Numbered from the stretch's first letter, positions 23,477 through 34,251 are shown. The stretch: DNA of 64,000 nucleotides from Bradyrhizobium zhengyangense (GCF_022012435.1 NZ_JAKLUA010000012.1:124001-188000); one strand, 5' to 3'. Notes: generated by a model not told the origin, from the sequence alone. Program-made: numbers and translations.

Positions 23477-24292
23477 ATGTTGTTCGCGCTTGGCGCCGTC
23501 TCGACTGCGCTTGATGCCATTCAATCGCTGACGAGCTCGAAATCGTCCTCGACGCAGCAGACCGGCTCGTCGCAAGGCGCGACCAATCCGTTCGCGATCG
23601 ACAGCAGCAACAGCATCAGCAGTTCAACCAGCAGCGCGGCTCCGTCGGTGAATGCGGGCTACTATCCGCAGATCTCCCCGGAGACGATGAATGCGCTGTT
23701 CGCCGCGCAAAGCCAGTCGAATTCATCGACCAGCTCAGCATCGTCGAGCGCGACATCCTCGGCCCCGATGAGCCGTGATGACGCGCTGAAGGATCTGTTC
23801 TCGAAGCTGGACGCCAATGGCGATGGCCAGATCAGCAAGTCCGAGTTCGAGAACGCGCTCGGCGCCGGGGGCACCAATCTGGCGCAGGCCGACGACGTGT
23901 TCTCCAAGCTCGATACCAATTCGGACGGCAGCGTCAGCCTCGACGAGATGTCGAAGGCGCTGAAGGGCGCCGGCGGCCATCATGGTGGTCACCACCACGC
24001 GCACGCGGCGAGCGGCTCGGGCGACGCGTCGGGCAGCGGTTCGGATTCCTCCTCGTCGTCGTCGAGCGGCGGGTCGACCTCGACCACCACGACCGCCGCC
24101 GACGGCTCGACCACCACCACCGTCACCTATGCCGACGGTTTCAAGATGACGACGACAGTGCCGGGCGCCTCCAACTCGTCGAACGGCTCGGGCGGCGGCA
24201 GTTCGCCCTATGACTGGTTCGGCCAGATGATGCAGCGCCAGGCCCAGACCGCAGCGGGTTCTGCGGCTTCGTCGATGTCGATGAGCGTGTAA
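23477..24292 (+). CDS. Ser/Thr/Gly-rich EF-hand protein
   Basis: 271 residues from the ATG at 23477 with GGAG upstream. Two canonical EF-hand loops, DANGDGQISKSE (112-123) and DTNSDGSVSLDE (146-157), each flanked by the expected helices, make a calcium-binding pair. Around them is low-complexity sequence: Ser-rich before and Ser/Thr/Gly-rich after, plus a His cluster GGHHGGHHHAHAA that could bind metal. The first 15 residues are hydrophobic but form no clear signal peptide. The C-terminus has a YDWFGQMMQRQAQ helix. Similar Ser-rich EF-hand proteins are common in Bradyrhizobium; function is unknown. Confidence 0.85.
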   Translation: MLFALGAVSTALDAIQSLTSSKSSSTQQTGSSQGATNPFAIDSSNSISSSTSSAAPSVNAGYYPQISPETMNALFAAQSQSNSSTSSASSSATSSAPMSRDDALKDLFSKLDANGDGQISKSEFENALGAGGTNLAQADDVFSKLDTNSDGSVSLDEMSKALKGAGGHHGGHHHAHAASGSGDASGSGSDSSSSSSSGGSTSTTTTAADGSTTTTVTYADGFKMTTTVPGASNSSNGSGGGSSPYDWFGQMMQRQAQTAAGSAASSMSMSV

Positions 24293-24308
24293 GGCGCTCT
24301 CCGAGATC

Positions 24309-25313
24309 CTAGCCAAACCGATCCTTCCACGCCGGCTGCGCACCCGGGAACGGCAGCGCGGTTGCGCTGTAGACGCCGCGGGCGATCGCGCGGGCGACCA
24401 CGTTGGCGGCGACCATGCCGAGCTCGGTGAGGCCGACGATCGGATCGATCGGCTTTGCGCATGTCGCGGCGGCGAACAGCACGTCACCATCGGTCGGGGC
24501 ATGCACCGGATAGATCGCACGCGCAAAGCCGGTGTGCGCGATCATCGCCAGCCGTTTGGCCTGGGGCTTGCTCAGCACCGCATCGGTGACGACGACGCCA
24601 ATCGTGGTGTTCTCGCGCTCGGTTGCGGCAGGACCACCCTTGATGCGCATCTTGAGCATGTCGTCGGTGAATTTGTCGGGCAGTCCGCGGCCGCCGAACT
24701 CGCCGCCAACCTCGAACGGCGCCGCCCAGAACCAGGGTCCGTCGCCGACGGTGGCGCTGCCGACCGCATTGACGGCGATGAGCGCCGCGACCTTGACGCC
24801 GCTGCTGGTGACTGCGGATGCCGAGCCGAGCCCGCCCTTGAACGTCGCTGTGGTGGCCCCCAGGCCCGCGCCGGCGCTGCCGAGCGCAAATTCGCGCCCG
24901 GCTGAGGCGGCCGCGGCATAGCCGAGATCGCGATAGGGCGCGAAGCGGCCCCATGCCTTGTCGCCGCCGTTGAGCAGATCGAACAGGATCGCGCCGGGCA
25001 CGATCGGGATCAGGGCCTCGCGGACGCGGAAGCCGCGGCCCTGCTCGGCAAGCCAGGCCTGGATGCCGCCGCCGGTCTCGATGCCGAAGGCAGAGCCGCC
25101 CGACAGCGCAATCGCGTCGACGCGCTCGACCGTATTGGCGAGGCCAAGCAGCGCGTCCTCGCGCGTGCCGGGGCCGCCGCCGCGGATGTCGATCGCCGCA
25201 ACCGCGGGCTCGTCGAACACGATTGCCGTTGCGCCCGACGCAAGCTCTGCGTCATCGGCATGGCCGACGCGGACGCCGGCGATATCGGTGAGGAGGTTTT
25301 TCAAGGACGGCAC
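24309..25313 (-). CDS. P1-family peptidase (DmpA-like aminopeptidase)
   Basis: 334 residues. Ntn-type fold of the DmpA/BapA group, which self-cleave to alpha and beta chains and release N-terminal or beta-amino acids. Conserved parts: ITDIAGVRVGHA-like start (LTDIAGVRVGHADDA), IDIRGGGPGTRE, DAIALSGGSAFGIETGGG, and RENTTIGVVVTDA, near which self-cleavage is expected. No signal peptide. It stands between the EF-hand gene and the hybrid kinase without obvious functional neighbours. Confidence 0.87.
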   Translation of the reverse strand: MPSLKNLLTDIAGVRVGHADDAELASGATAIVFDEPAVAAIDIRGGGPGTREDALLGLANTVERVDAIALSGGSAFGIETGGGIQAWLAEQGRGFRVREALIPIVPGAILFDLLNGGDKAWGRFAPYRDLGYAAAASAGREFALGSAGAGLGATTATFKGGLGSASAVTSSGVKVAALIAVNAVGSATVGDGPWFWAAPFEVGGEFGGRGLPDKFTDDMLKMRIKGGPAATERENTTIGVVVTDAVLSKPQAKRLAMIAHTGFARAIYPVHAPTDGDVLFAAATCAKPIDPIVGLTELGMVAANVVARAIARGVYSATALPFPGAQPAWKDRFG

Positions 25314-25361
25314 TCCATGCGGCTGGCACGGTCTCAGCGATAGCGCACGCGCGCGGCGCGC

Positions 25362-28187
25362 TCAACTCGCCAGCGCCGTCCTGAGCATCTTGGCGAGCTC
25401 CGACTTGCGATAGGGCTTGGCCAGCAGCAGCACGCCGGAATCCAGTCGGCCATGATGGACGATGGCGTTTTCGGTGTAGCCCGAGGTGAACAGCGTCTTC
25501 AGCTCCGGTCGCCGCCGTGCCGCCTCGTCGGCGAGCTGGCGGCCGTTCATGTTGCCGGGCATGATGACGTCGGTGAACAGCAGATCGATGCCCTTGTCGG
25601 CATCGATGATGACGAGGGCTTCGGCGGCGTTGGCCGCCTCGAGCGCGGCATAGCCGAGGCTCTTGATCTGGGTCACGACATACTGCCGCACCAGCGCGTC
25701 GTCCTCGACGATCAGGATCTTCTCGTCGCCGCCGGTGACCGGCACGTTCTGGAGCTGTTCGTACTCGGTCTCCTGGACGCCGCTGGATCGCGGCAGGTAG
25801 ATCTTCACGCTCGTGCCGTGGCCTTCCTCGCTGTAGATCTTGATGTGGCCGCCCGACTGCTTGACGAAGCCGAACACCATGCTGAGGCCAAGGCCCGTGC
25901 CCTTGCCGACCTCCTTGGTGGTGAAGAACGGATCGAACACCCGTTCGAGCAGCCCGGCCGGAATGCCCGAGCCGGTGTCGCTGACCGCGATCATCACGTA
26001 ATTGCCGGCGACGACATCGGGATTCATGCTGGCATAGCCGTCGTCGAGGAAGATGTTGCGGGTCTCCAGCACCAGCGTGCCGCCGTTGGGCATGGCGTCG
26101 CGCGCGTTCAGAGCGAGATTGAGGATCGCCGTCGAAAGCTGGCTCGGATCGATCAGTGCCGGCCAGGCATCTTCGGTGAGTTGCGGCATGATCGTGATCT
26201 GCTCGCCGAGCGTCGGATGCAGGAGCTTTGCGGCCTCCAGCACCAGCGCATTGACATCGATCTCGCGCGGCTGGAGCGGCTGTTTGCGGGCGAAGGCGAG
26301 CAGATGCTTGGTCAGCTGCGCGCCGCGCTCGGCGGCGTCGTCGATCAGCTTGGTGATGGCAGCAAGCTCTGGCCGGTCGGCGACCGCGTCCGCCAAAATA
26401 CCGATCGTGCCGGTGATGACGGTGAGCACGTTGTTGAAATCGTGGGCGACGCCGCCGGTCAGCTGGCCGATGGAATCCATCTTCTGCGCCTGCCGGAACT
26501 GGGCTTCGGCGGCTTGCTTTTCGGTCAGGTCGCGGCCGATGAAGAAATGACGCTTCACCGGCTCCGACCAGTTTCCAACCCAGTTCAGCGAGACTTCGTG
26601 ACCGTCATAGTGGTAATAGCGCGCCTCGAAGCTGCGCTTGGTCTGACCGCGCCGCGCGGCACGCATCTCTTCGCGCGTCCTGTCCAGGTCGTCAGGGTGG
26701 ATGAAATCGATCGCGCTGTGCCCGATCATGTCTTCCGGGCTCAGGCCGAGGATATCCTTCACGCTCGGGCTGACCTGGATGAAATTGCCGTAGCCGTCCG
26801 TGACCAGGATCAGGTCCTGTGATGTCTCGAAAATACGCTCGCGTTCCTCGATCTCGCGGCGCAGCTTCTCGCGCGATTGCTTTTCCTCGGTGATGTCGTG
26901 GGCGATCTTGGAGGCGCCGATGATCTCGCCATTGTCCGATCGCAGCGGCGAGACGGTCAGGACGACGTCGATCTGCCGGCCGTCCTTGCGGATGCGGACC
27001 GTCTCGTGCTGGGCGATCGACTCGTTGCTGCTGATACGGTTGAGAAGACCCCTGGCTTCAGCCTTCCGATCCTCAGGCACCACGAGATAGATTGATTGAC
27101 CGACGGCTTCAGTGGCCGAATAGCCGAACAGGCGCTCGGCAGCCCTGTTCCAGCCCGTGATGCGGCCGTCGAGCGACTCGGTGATGATGGCGTCGTTGGA
27201 GGATTCGACCACGGCGCCGTAGAGCGCGAGGCGCTTGCCGTAATAGTCGCGGTCGAACGCCGATTGCTCGCGCAGCCGGCCGACGAGGCCCATGGTGCTC
27301 GCCTGGAGGCGGACATTCTCGATCAAGAGCACGGCGAGCACGAAGCTCGCGGCGAACAGGCCGTAGATGCGGCCGGCGTAGAAGCCGAGGTCGTAGCGGG
27401 CGATGTTGACGATGGCCGACAGCGCGATGTCAAACAGCCAGGCGCACATCGTGACCATCAGCCAGACGTCGATCACGGTATGCGGCTTGCGGAACCACAG
27501 CGTGATCAGCGCCGCGAAGCTCAACGACCAGATAAAGGACACGACGCCGATCATGGTTGCGGTGTAGCGGCCGTCCCTTAGCAAGACCGGCAACAGGTCG
27601 TGCCGCGCGGTGACGGTCCAGGCGATGACGATCATCGCGACAATGACGGCGAGCACGGTGAGCACGATCGACCGCTGCGTCTGTCCCTCGATCTTGTTGC
27701 CACCGTTGCCGTCCTTCAGCCAGCCATAGGCCAACACGAAGAGCGGGAATCCGGCGTGCCAGATCATGTAGAGCCAGACCGTGGTCTGGGTGCCGGCGCC
27801 CAGCAAACCCGTCGGCGAGAACAGTCCGGGGAAGGTGAGGGCGTGCGTCACCGCCGCCGCTGCGGTGAACAGATACCCTGCCGACAGCAGCAGCAACGCG
27901 CGGCTGCGCAGGACCGCGAATTGCGACAGCAGCAGAACCGCGGTAATGATGTCGCTGACGGCGAGCGCCGACTGGTAGCTGGCCACGAAGGCCGGCACCT
28001 CGATCAAGGGAGTCCCCGCGAAGGGGACAGCCAGCGCGAACAGGATCGCGGAGATTCCGACGATCGCCAGCGCTGCGGTGCGATCGCTCTGCGCCGCCGG
28101 CAAGGTCGAAAGGAATGTGCTTCGGTCGTTTCTGGCGTGCACGTTGACCTCTCGCAGGGGCAGCATGGGTAGTCCACGTGACTTCAT
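25362..28187 (-). CDS. Hybrid sensor histidine kinase with MASE4-like membrane domain
   Basis: 941 residues. An eight-helix integral membrane sensor (about 37-292) with WLYMIWHAGFPLFVLAYGW looks like MASE4. Then PAS domain 1 (about 320-435), PAS domain 2 (about 450-560), HisKA with His582 in GGVAHDFNNVLTVITG, HATPase (about 680-800) and a C-terminal receiver (about 820-940) with phospho-Asp in DLLFTDVIMPG. The receiver makes it a hybrid kinase that should pass phosphate to another protein. Divergent from a stand-alone receiver gene at 28420, a natural partner. ATG at 28187 chosen; another is at 28166. Confidence 0.92.
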   Translation of the reverse strand: MKSRGLPMLPLREVNVHARNDRSTFLSTLPAAQSDRTAALAIVGISAILFALAVPFAGTPLIEVPAFVASYQSALAVSDIITAVLLLSQFAVLRSRALLLLSAGYLFTAAAAVTHALTFPGLFSPTGLLGAGTQTTVWLYMIWHAGFPLFVLAYGWLKDGNGGNKIEGQTQRSIVLTVLAVIVAMIVIAWTVTARHDLLPVLLRDGRYTATMIGVVSFIWSLSFAALITLWFRKPHTVIDVWLMVTMCAWLFDIALSAIVNIARYDLGFYAGRIYGLFAASFVLAVLLIENVRLQASTMGLVGRLREQSAFDRDYYGKRLALYGAVVESSNDAIITESLDGRITGWNRAAERLFGYSATEAVGQSIYLVVPEDRKAEARGLLNRISSNESIAQHETVRIRKDGRQIDVVLTVSPLRSDNGEIIGASKIAHDITEEKQSREKLRREIEERERIFETSQDLILVTDGYGNFIQVSPSVKDILGLSPEDMIGHSAIDFIHPDDLDRTREEMRAARRGQTKRSFEARYYHYDGHEVSLNWVGNWSEPVKRHFFIGRDLTEKQAAEAQFRQAQKMDSIGQLTGGVAHDFNNVLTVITGTIGILADAVADRPELAAITKLIDDAAERGAQLTKHLLAFARKQPLQPREIDVNALVLEAAKLLHPTLGEQITIMPQLTEDAWPALIDPSQLSTAILNLALNARDAMPNGGTLVLETRNIFLDDGYASMNPDVVAGNYVMIAVSDTGSGIPAGLLERVFDPFFTTKEVGKGTGLGLSMVFGFVKQSGGHIKIYSEEGHGTSVKIYLPRSSGVQETEYEQLQNVPVTGGDEKILIVEDDALVRQYVVTQIKSLGYAALEAANAAEALVIIDADKGIDLLFTDVIMPGNMNGRQLADEAARRRPELKTLFTSGYTENAIVHHGRLDSGVLLLAKPYRKSELAKMLRTALAS

Positions 28188-28419
28188 TGGCCGGCTGCCT
28201 TGGCGTGTCGGCCTTGGCCTCCATGGTAACCCGCTCTGGGCGCGTGTCCCGAGGGGATACGCCTACGACTCAACCGAGGGTTACAGCTTACTTAACTGGG
28301 ACAGGGAATCGGAATAGGGAATCGGTAAGGTTGGCTTTACTGGACGGACCCATACTGCCTTGCCGTACGTCGCCGTTTGAATTGAACCAATTAATGATAC
28401 GAATCCGGGAGTTGTTCCC

Positions 28420-28806
28420 ATGCCCCGTGTCCTTGTTGTGGATGACCAGAAGGACGTCCGCGCCATGGTCTCGATTGTCCTTCGGGTCAACCATTATGAC
28501 GTGGTTGAAGCCGAGAGTGGTGTGGCCGGCCTCAAGGCCTTTGGCGAAGAGGTTTTCGACGCGGCCATTGTCGACATTTTCCTGAGTGACACCAGCGGTA
28601 TCGAGGTCATGGCCGCCATCCGGGAACGGGTTCCCGGATTTCCGATTGTGGCGGTGTCAGGCATGACGACACTGGATTTCATCGGTGAGGCGCCTGGCCT
28701 CGATGGCGTGGTCTGCCTGCAAAAGCCGTTTCGGCCGAACGATCTGCTGCAAGCGCTTCGGAAGGCGCAGGCAGCTGCGGGCGGCGAGCTGTCTGCAGCC
28801 GTCTGA
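28420..28806 (+). CDS. Single-domain response regulator (receiver only)
   Basis: 128 residues: PRVLVVDDQKDV with the acidic pair, phospho-acceptor Asp in AAIVDIFLSD, Thr/Ser position in IVAVSGMTT, and Lys in CLQKPFRPNDLL. There is no output domain, as in CheY or DivK. Divergent from the hybrid kinase gene with about 230 bases between, so it may be its phosphorylation partner. Ends just before the livK terminator. Confidence 0.92.
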   Translation: MPRVLVVDDQKDVRAMVSIVLRVNHYDVVEAESGVAGLKAFGEEVFDAAIVDIFLSDTSGIEVMAAIRERVPGFPIVAVSGMTTLDFIGEAPGLDGVVCLQKPFRPNDLLQALRKAQAAAGGELSAAV

Positions 28807-28815
28807 CCGGCTTGC

Positions 28816-28843
28816 AAAAAAAACGCCCCGGCGGACCGGGGCG
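28816..28843 (-). terminator. Rho-independent terminator of livK
   Basis: Perfect 8-bp stem CGCCCCGG / CCGGGGCG with loop CGGA (28824-28843), followed on the minus strand by eight T (28823-28816). It lies 37 bases past the livK stop. Confidence 0.9.
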
Positions 28844-28880
28844 CTGACGTCGATCTGGTTAAAAGGTCAGGCGCCCTGTC

Positions 28881-29999
28881 TCAGGTGCCGTTGGCATTGA
28901 GTTCGGCGTAGCCGCCCTTGGCGTCCCACTTGTAGACGACATAGTCGATCTGCTTGATGTCGCCCTTGGCGTCATATTCGAGCGGACCAAGCACCGTATC
29001 CCACTTGCCGGCCTTGATAGTCTCCATGACCTTCTTGGCGTCGGTGGTGCCGGCTTTCTTGACGGCCTGAGACCAGACCTGCATCGCGGCATAGGTGTAG
29101 AGCGTGTAACCTTCCGGATCGATGCCCTTGGCCTTGAAGGCCTCAACGATCTTCTTCGCGCTCGGCTTGTTGCGCGGATCGGGACCGAAGGTGAACAGCG
29201 TGCCTTCGCCGGCCGGGCCCGTGATCGAGGCGTATTCCTTGTCGGCCAGCGCGTCGCCCGACATCAGGACCGTCTTCATGCCCTGGTCGCGCATCTGGCG
29301 CAGGATCAGGCCTGCCTCCTGGTGATAGCCGCCGACATAGACGAGGTCGATGTTCTCCTTCTTCAGGCGCGAGACGATCGCGTTGAAGTCCTTGTCGCCC
29401 TTGTTGTAGGACTCGTAGAGCTTCTCGGTGACGCCGGCCTTGTTGAGCGCCTTCTTGGTCTCATCCGCCAGACCCTTGCCGTAGGTGGTCTTGTCGTTGA
29501 GAATCGCGATGTTCTTGCCCTTGAAGTTCTTCGCGATGTACTGCGCGGCGATCAGGCCCTGTTGATCGTCTCGGCCGCAGACGCGCGCCACGTTCCAGAG
29601 CTTGCGCTCGGTGAACAGCGGGTTCGTCGAGGCGGGCGTGATCTGGAGGACATTACCGTCGGCATAAGCTTCCGAAGCCGGGATCGACGACGACGAGCAG
29701 AAGTGGCCCGCGACGAACGGGATCTTCGCACCCGCGATCTTTTCGGCAACCGAGCGGGCCTGCTTGGGATCGCAGGCATCGTCCTCGGCATCGAGCACCA
29801 GCTTCTTGCCGGCAACGCCGCCGGCGGCATTGAGGTCGGCAATCGCCAGGTCGGCGCCGTTCTTCATCTGGCGGCCGAAGGCGGATTCGGTGCCGGTCAT
29901 CGGGCCCGCGACTGCGATGGTGAGGTCGTCTGCGAACGCCGCCGTTGACAGCGCAACGGAAGCGCCGAGTGCCAGACCGATGAGTTTCAGTGATTTCAT
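28881..29999 (-). CDS. livK: Branched-chain amino acid ABC transporter substrate-binding protein
   Basis: 372 residues from the ATG at 29999 with GAGGT upstream. Signal peptide about 1-22 (LIGLALGASVALSTAAFA). Type I periplasmic binding protein of the LivJ/LivK family: IAVAGPMTGTESAFGRQMKNG, then VAGHFCSSSSIPASE. It delivers Leu/Ile/Val or similar amino acids to the LivHMGF complex. Separated from livF by 150 bases with two small palindromes (CCGGTTTGAACCGG and CCGGGC-GCCCGG types), so it may also be made from its own promoter, as often seen for abundant binding proteins. Strong terminator behind it. Confidence 0.94.
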   Translation of the reverse strand: MKSLKLIGLALGASVALSTAAFADDLTIAVAGPMTGTESAFGRQMKNGADLAIADLNAAGGVAGKKLVLDAEDDACDPKQARSVAEKIAGAKIPFVAGHFCSSSSIPASEAYADGNVLQITPASTNPLFTERKLWNVARVCGRDDQQGLIAAQYIAKNFKGKNIAILNDKTTYGKGLADETKKALNKAGVTEKLYESYNKGDKDFNAIVSRLKKENIDLVYVGGYHQEAGLILRQMRDQGMKTVLMSGDALADKEYASITGPAGEGTLFTFGPDPRNKPSAKKIVEAFKAKGIDPEGYTLYTYAAMQVWSQAVKKAGTTDAKKVMETIKAGKWDTVLGPLEYDAKGDIKQIDYVVYKWDAKGGYAELNANGT

Positions 30000-30149
30000 G
30001 AGATACCTCGCGGGTGATCGTCTGTGGGAGTTGCCGGGCAAGCCCGGTTCAAACCGGCGCCATTCTTCAATGAATTGTTCGAGAAGTCACCGGCAAAATA
30101 CGGGCATTTGCAAAGATATCTCGCCGTATTCGGCCGCACGCGAGGGCTG

Positions 30150-30886
<737 letters not shown>

Positions 30887-30890
<4 letters not shown>

Positions 30891-31720
30891 GATCCGCTCT
30901 CCATCACGGCCGCAGCCTCTTCCTCGTCGGTGCCAAGATAGGCGGCGATCACCTTCGGGTCGTCGCGCACCTCCCGCGGCGTGCCTTCCGCGATCTTCAC
31001 GCCATGGTCCATCACCACGATGTGGTCCGATATCTCCATCACCACCGACATATCGTGCTCGATGAGCAGGATCGAGGTGCCGAGCTCGCCGCGGATCGAC
31101 CGCAGCAGCTCGCTCAGCGATGCACTCTCGCGTGCATTGAGGCCGGCGGCGGGTTCGTCCAGGCAGAGCAGCGCGGGCTCAGTGCACATCGCGCGCGCGA
31201 TCTCGAGCCGGCGCTGGTCGCCATAGGCGAGGTTGCCTGCGGCATCGTCGGCGCGGTCGAGCAGATTGATCCGTTTGAGCCAGTCGGTCGCGAGCGCGAT
31301 CGCGCGCTTTTCGGCGTCGCGATAGGTGGGGACGCCGATCAGGCCGAGAAACGTAAAGCCTGATGCGCGCATCAAGGCGTTGTGCTGTGCCACCATCAGG
31401 TTCTCGAGCGCCGTCATGCCGGGAAAGAGGCGGATGTTCTGGAAGGTTCGGGCGACCTTGGCCTGCTTGGCGATGCGGAAATCGTTCAGCCGCTCCAGCG
31501 CGGTCTGCCTGCCGTCGTCATGATTGAGACGAATGGCGCCGCCGGTCGGCTTATAGAAGCCGGTGATGCAGTTGAAGACAGTGGTCTTGCCAGCGCCGTT
31601 CGGTCCGATCAGCGCGGTGATCTTCCCCCGTTCGGCTGCAAACGACAGGTCCTGCACGGCGACGATGCCGCCGAACCGCATGGTGAGCCGGTCGACGCTG
31701 AGAATTGGTTCGCCGCTCAC
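30887..31720 (-). CDS. livG: Branched-chain amino acid ABC transporter ATP-binding protein
   Basis: 277 residues, GTG start overlapping livM by GTGA. Walker A GPNGAGKTTVFN, the LivG-type insertion with RTFQNIRLFPGMTALENLMVA, Walker B LLCLDEPAAGLN and LLIEHDMSVVMEISD. Pairs with LivF. Perfect operon overlaps on both sides. Confidence 0.95.
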
Positions 31721-33042
31721 CCGTGGCCCTCCTTGACGAGGTCGGAGGAGATCGCCTGCGCCTTGGTCAGATACACGGTCGGCGCGCGATGGCCGATGAT
31801 TCCGCGCGGTCGCCAGATCATGATGAGCACCATCGCCATGCCGAACACCAGCATGCGGTAGGTCTCGAGGCCGCGGAACAGCTCGAAGCCGCCGATCATG
31901 GTGAGGGCGGCGAGCGCGACACCGAGCTGCGAGCCCATGCCGCCGAGCACGACGATGGCAAGCACCAGCGCCGATTCCTGGAAGGTGAAGGATTCCGGGC
32001 TGATGAAGCCCTGGCGTGTTGCGAAGAACGCACCGGCAAAGCCACCAAACATCGCGCCGGTCGCGAACGCCGTGAGCTTGGTGGTCGTGGTGTTGATGCC
32101 GAGCGCGCGGCAGGCCACCTCGTCCTCGCGCAGCGCTTCCCAGGCGCGGCCGATCGGCAGGCGGCGCAGGCGGATCGTCACCCAGTTGGTGAGCAGCGCC
32201 AGCGCCAGGATCAGGTAGAACAGGAATATGATGCGATGGGTCGGCGAGTACTCGATGCCGAGCTTGGCGGCGAGCCCGTCATCACTGTTGTCGAGCGGAA
32301 TGCCGAACAAGGTGGGGCGGGGAATACCGGAGACACCGTTGGGGCCGCCGGTCAGTGATTGCCAGTTGAGGATGACCAGCCGGATGATCTCGCCGAAAGC
32401 GAGGGTCACGATGGCGAGATAGTCGCCGCGCAACCGCAGCACCGGAAAGCCGAGCATGACCCCCCAGATCGCGGCGAGCATGCCGGCGAGCGGAAGGCAA
32501 ACCCAGAACGACCAGCCGAAATTCGTGGCGAGCAGCGCATAGGAATAGGCACCCACGGCGTAGAAGGCGACATAGCCGAGGTCGAGCAGGCCGGCGAGCC
32601 CGACCACGACGTTCAGGCCCCAGCCGAGCATCACGTAGGTGAGCACGAGGATGCCGAGGTCGAGGATATAGCGCTGATTGTAGAAGATGACAGGAACGAG
32701 CAGGGTGAAGACGAGCAGGGCCGGACCCAGGAAGCGGCCCGCCAGTGACAGGCTGCGCTGGATCGGCGCTGGCACGAGCTTTTCCGCGCCGGTCGGTCCG
32801 ATCCATTGCCGCAGCAGCTCAATGACGATGGAGCCGCCGAACACGAGGCCGACGATGGAGGCGAGGTCGCCGAAGCGCGTCCACCAGGTCAGCTGCCCGT
32901 CGGGGCCGGCCTCGGTGCGGATGCCGATCATCAGCGAGAACAGCACCAGCGCAACGCATGCGCTGAGGAAAGCTTTTTTCAGGATGAACGGAATGCCCAC
33001 CGTGCGGCCGGCCTGCGTGGTTTCGGTTGAAAGGGCTGTCAC
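31717..33042 (-). CDS. livM: Branched-chain amino acid ABC transporter permease
   Basis: 441 residues, GTG start. About ten membrane helices; the LivM core starts near YILDLGILVLTYVMLGWGLN, and the coupling region GRAWEALREDEVACRALGIN is typical. The N-terminal 110 residues hold two further helices and a charged loop, an extension found in many alphaproteobacterial LivM proteins. Second gene of the operon, 12 bases after livH. Confidence 0.93.
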   Translation of the reverse strand: MTALSTETTQAGRTVGIPFILKKAFLSACVALVLFSLMIGIRTEAGPDGQLTWWTRFGDLASIVGLVFGGSIVIELLRQWIGPTGAEKLVPAPIQRSLSLAGRFLGPALLVFTLLVPVIFYNQRYILDLGILVLTYVMLGWGLNVVVGLAGLLDLGYVAFYAVGAYSYALLATNFGWSFWVCLPLAGMLAAIWGVMLGFPVLRLRGDYLAIVTLAFGEIIRLVILNWQSLTGGPNGVSGIPRPTLFGIPLDNSDDGLAAKLGIEYSPTHRIIFLFYLILALALLTNWVTIRLRRLPIGRAWEALREDEVACRALGINTTTTKLTAFATGAMFGGFAGAFFATRQGFISPESFTFQESALVLAIVVLGGMGSQLGVALAALTMIGGFELFRGLETYRMLVFGMAMVLIMIWRPRGIIGHRAPTVYLTKAQAISSDLVKEGHG

Positions 33043-33054
33043 GCGAGGGGCCCG

Positions 33055-33972
33055 TCAGACTTTTTCGACTTCCGGCCGGCCAAGCAGACCGGTCGGCATG
33101 AAGATCAGGACGATGATCAGGATCGAGAAGGCGGCGACGTCCTTGTACTCCACCGAGAAATAGGCCGACCAGAGGGTCTCGATCAGGCCGATCGCGAGCC
33201 CGCCCAGCACCGCGCCGGGCAGCGAGCCGATGCCGCCCAGCACGGCCGCTGTGAACGCCTTGATCCCTGCAACGAAGCCCATGAAGAAATCGACCTGGCC
33301 GTAATAGAGCAGGTACATCATGCCCGCGACGGAGGCGAGCGCCGCGCCGATCACGAAAGTCATGGAAATGGTTCGATCGACGTCGACGCCGAGCAGCGCC
33401 GCCATGGTCTGGTCCTGCTCGCAGGCCCGCATGTCGCGGCCGAGCCGTGTCCGCGAGACAAGCCAGGTGAACATGGCCAGCAGCACGATGGTGACCAGCA
33501 CGACCATGATCTGCATGTTGGAGAGCTGCACCGCAAACCCCTCGGGACCTTCATGCAGCGTGTAGCCGCCCGTGATGATCGGCGGGACCGGCTTGACGCG
33601 GGCGCCCTGCGCGACTTGCGAATAGTTCGTCAGCACGAAGGACATGCCGATCGCCGACAGCATCGGTGCGAGCCGGAAGGAGTGCCGCAGCGGCCGATAG
33701 GCGATGCGCTCGACTGTCCAGCCATAGAGTGCGGTGACCGCCATCGCGACCAGCAGGACGAGCAGCAAGATCAGTGGGATCGCAGTCAGACCGAGCGACA
33801 CCAGGAGCAGGAAGGAGATCAGCGCGATGAAGCCGCCGATCATGAAGATGTCGCCATGGGCGAAATTGATCATGCCGACGATGCCGTAGACCATCGTGTA
33901 GCCGATCGCGATCAGACCGTAGATGGAGCCGAGCACGAGGCCGTTGATGAGCTGCTGGGCGAAATAATCCAT
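33055..33972 (-). CDS. livH: Branched-chain amino acid ABC transporter permease
   Basis: 305 residues with eight or so membrane helices: QQLINGLVLGSIYGLIAIGY, then IVGMINFAHGDIFMIGGF. The coupling helix region RDMRACEQDQTMAALLGVDV is conserved in LivH. First gene of the livHMGF operon. Confidence 0.95.
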   Translation of the reverse strand: MDYFAQQLINGLVLGSIYGLIAIGYTMVYGIVGMINFAHGDIFMIGGFIALISFLLLVSLGLTAIPLILLLVLLVAMAVTALYGWTVERIAYRPLRHSFRLAPMLSAIGMSFVLTNYSQVAQGARVKPVPPIITGGYTLHEGPEGFAVQLSNMQIMVVLVTIVLLAMFTWLVSRTRLGRDMRACEQDQTMAALLGVDVDRTISMTFVIGAALASVAGMMYLLYYGQVDFFMGFVAGIKAFTAAVLGGIGSLPGAVLGGLAIGLIETLWSAYFSVEYKDVAAFSILIIVLIFMPTGLLGRPEVEKV

Positions 33973-34251
33973 AGGCTGCCGTTACCAAACCTGACGTTGA
34001 AAGGGAGCTCTCGAGAGAGTGCGTACGTTTCTTCTCGGGCCCGGCAGCCCCGTCTTCTTCCCGTTTTGTAACAGGAGGGAACTGGCGGCCGCAACTGGTG
34101 ATGCCTTGGCATAAAGGCTTGTACAGAGCTGATTTCGGTTTCGGATGTCAGCTCCCGGTTCCGCACCTGCGAGGAACCGGGTTCCGCGGAGCAACCAAAA
34201 ACGTCGCCGGCAGTTGTCTCCGACTGACGTCCAACAAGGGAGTTTCCCCCA

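Noticed and set aside
25452..26822. 456-codon plus-strand frame opposite the hybrid kinase
   Set aside because: Antisense shadow; product lacks any recognisable motif.
28301..28326. Direct repeat GGGAATCGG twice upstream of the single receiver gene
   Set aside because: Two short units only; may be chance.
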